Shown here one piece after another: positions 63,776-64,000 of a DNA stretch of 64,000 nucleotides. Both the position numbers and the translations under genes were made by a program. The notes below the pieces were generated by a model, which ran no database searches, was not told where the DNA came from, and worked only from the letters and a program-made list of their open reading frames with translations. The stretch covers positions 558,001 through 622,000 of the forward strand of contig CBDBKC010000038.1 of the NCBI GenBank assembly GCA_965206655.1, given 5' to 3'. Positions within the stretch are counted from its first letter, which is position 1, and every line of letters begins with the position of its first letter. Source of the DNA: JAPPLB01 sp965206655. GTDB lineage: Bacteria; Acidobacteriota; Terriglobia; Bryobacterales; UBA6623.

Positions 63776-64000
63776 TGTCAACGCAATTTAGAAAGATCCC
63801 CTGATTGAGCAAAGTAGAAAGATCCCCCTAGCGCTAGAATCATGGGCCGCTGCCCGCGACGGAAGGAGCCCGTAGGGCGACTGGAGTTGCGGGCAATGGC
63901 TCGCGGCGCTTGGCCGGATCGGCTAGGACGAAGCCGTCCATCCAACGCCCCTGGCGTTTCTTTGGTTGTTTGGTATGGGTTGGCGTCTTGCGGGCCGCCT
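63776..64000 (-). mobile_element. ISNCY-type insertion sequence, copy 2 (cut by the window end)
   Basis: From TGTC at 63776 it matches copy 1 (1445 onward) closely, including CGCAATTTAGAAAGATCCCC and GCAAAGTA, with differences such as GAAAGATCCCCCTAG. Same orientation as copy 1. Confidence 0.9.
63840..64000 (-). CDS. ISNCY family transposase, C-terminal end (partial)
   Basis: TGA at 63842-63840. Translates to RWMDGFVLADPAKRREPLPA and the same ending (APSVAGSGP) as copy 1, with changes before it (KKRQGRWM versus KSKRRWM). The rest lies beyond the window, so whether this copy is intact is unknown; it could be the active source. Confidence 0.85.
   Translation of the reverse strand, partial: AARKTPTHTKQPKKRQGRWMDGFVLADPAKRREPLPATPVALRAPSVAGSGP

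Overview
The window is a GC-rich bacterial chromosome segment. No rRNA or marker gene fixes the taxon. The gene content points to the Acidobacteriota, perhaps a Solibacter/Bryobacter-type lineage: an alternative complex III plus caa3-oxidase operon, Tat-exported class V aminotransferases, a Tat-exported sulfatase, a DUF3604 protein and HyuA/HyuB. This assignment is inference.

Layout. 1-9.3 kb: purM/purN, a decayed REP-associated transposase, an ISNCY-type IS, tRNA-Gly(CCC), two tandem paralogous aminotransferases, an isochorismatase-like hydrolase, then rph-rdgB-ribBA. 9.3-26.1 kb (minus strand): a long respiratory operon, actABCDEF - 132-aa membrane protein - sco - ctaC - ctaD - ctaE - ctaF, followed by pgi, zwf and an envelope protein with bactofilin-like repeats. 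This is a quinol:cytochrome c oxidoreductase wired to a caa3-type oxidase, followed by entry enzymes of sugar-phosphate metabolism. 26.4-37.2 kb: M50 protease, motAB, a LolA-like secreted protein, lepB-manC, cytochrome P460, an ArsR/SRPBCC pair, hyuB/hyuA and a 35-aa membrane peptide. 37.2-47.6 kb: a secreted DUF3604 protein, the lipid transport set mlaD-mlaF-mlaE, an RsbV/RsbW partner-switching pair, rsmB-cysK-yeiH and a membrane protein of unknown function. 47.8-64 kb: accessory region with a sulfatase split by an IS, an SMP-30 lipoprotein, a cargo-bearing transposon, two tRNA-Ser genes flanking a methyltransferase/nitrilase pair, a CBS protein, a methyltransferase-glycosyltransferase gene split by a MITE, and a second ISNCY copy.

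The most interesting element is a transposon at about 51526-56131. Imperfect 26-bp inverted repeats (22/26 matches) and a 6-bp TTCTAA direct repeat bound an IS1595/ISXO2-type transposase and, in the same orientation, four tightly packed passenger genes: a 60-aa protein, a DUF3696-like AAA ATPase with P-loop, a PIN-like nuclease and a basic 60-aa protein. I read this as a mobile ATPase-nuclease cassette, possibly a defence or toxin system, which I cannot match to a named system. It is now inactive: the ATPase has a 1-nt frameshift and the PIN gene is split by a nested IS4-type element with a 9-bp target duplication. Both genes can be rebuilt from the sequence.

The window is rich in broken genes (purM, ctaC, two transposases, sulfatase, ATPase, PIN gene, glycosyltransferase). 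The insertional cases are certain from target duplications and restored reading frames. The purM and ATPase breaks are length changes in homopolymers and the ctaC break is one base, so sequencing error must be excluded before calling genome decay.
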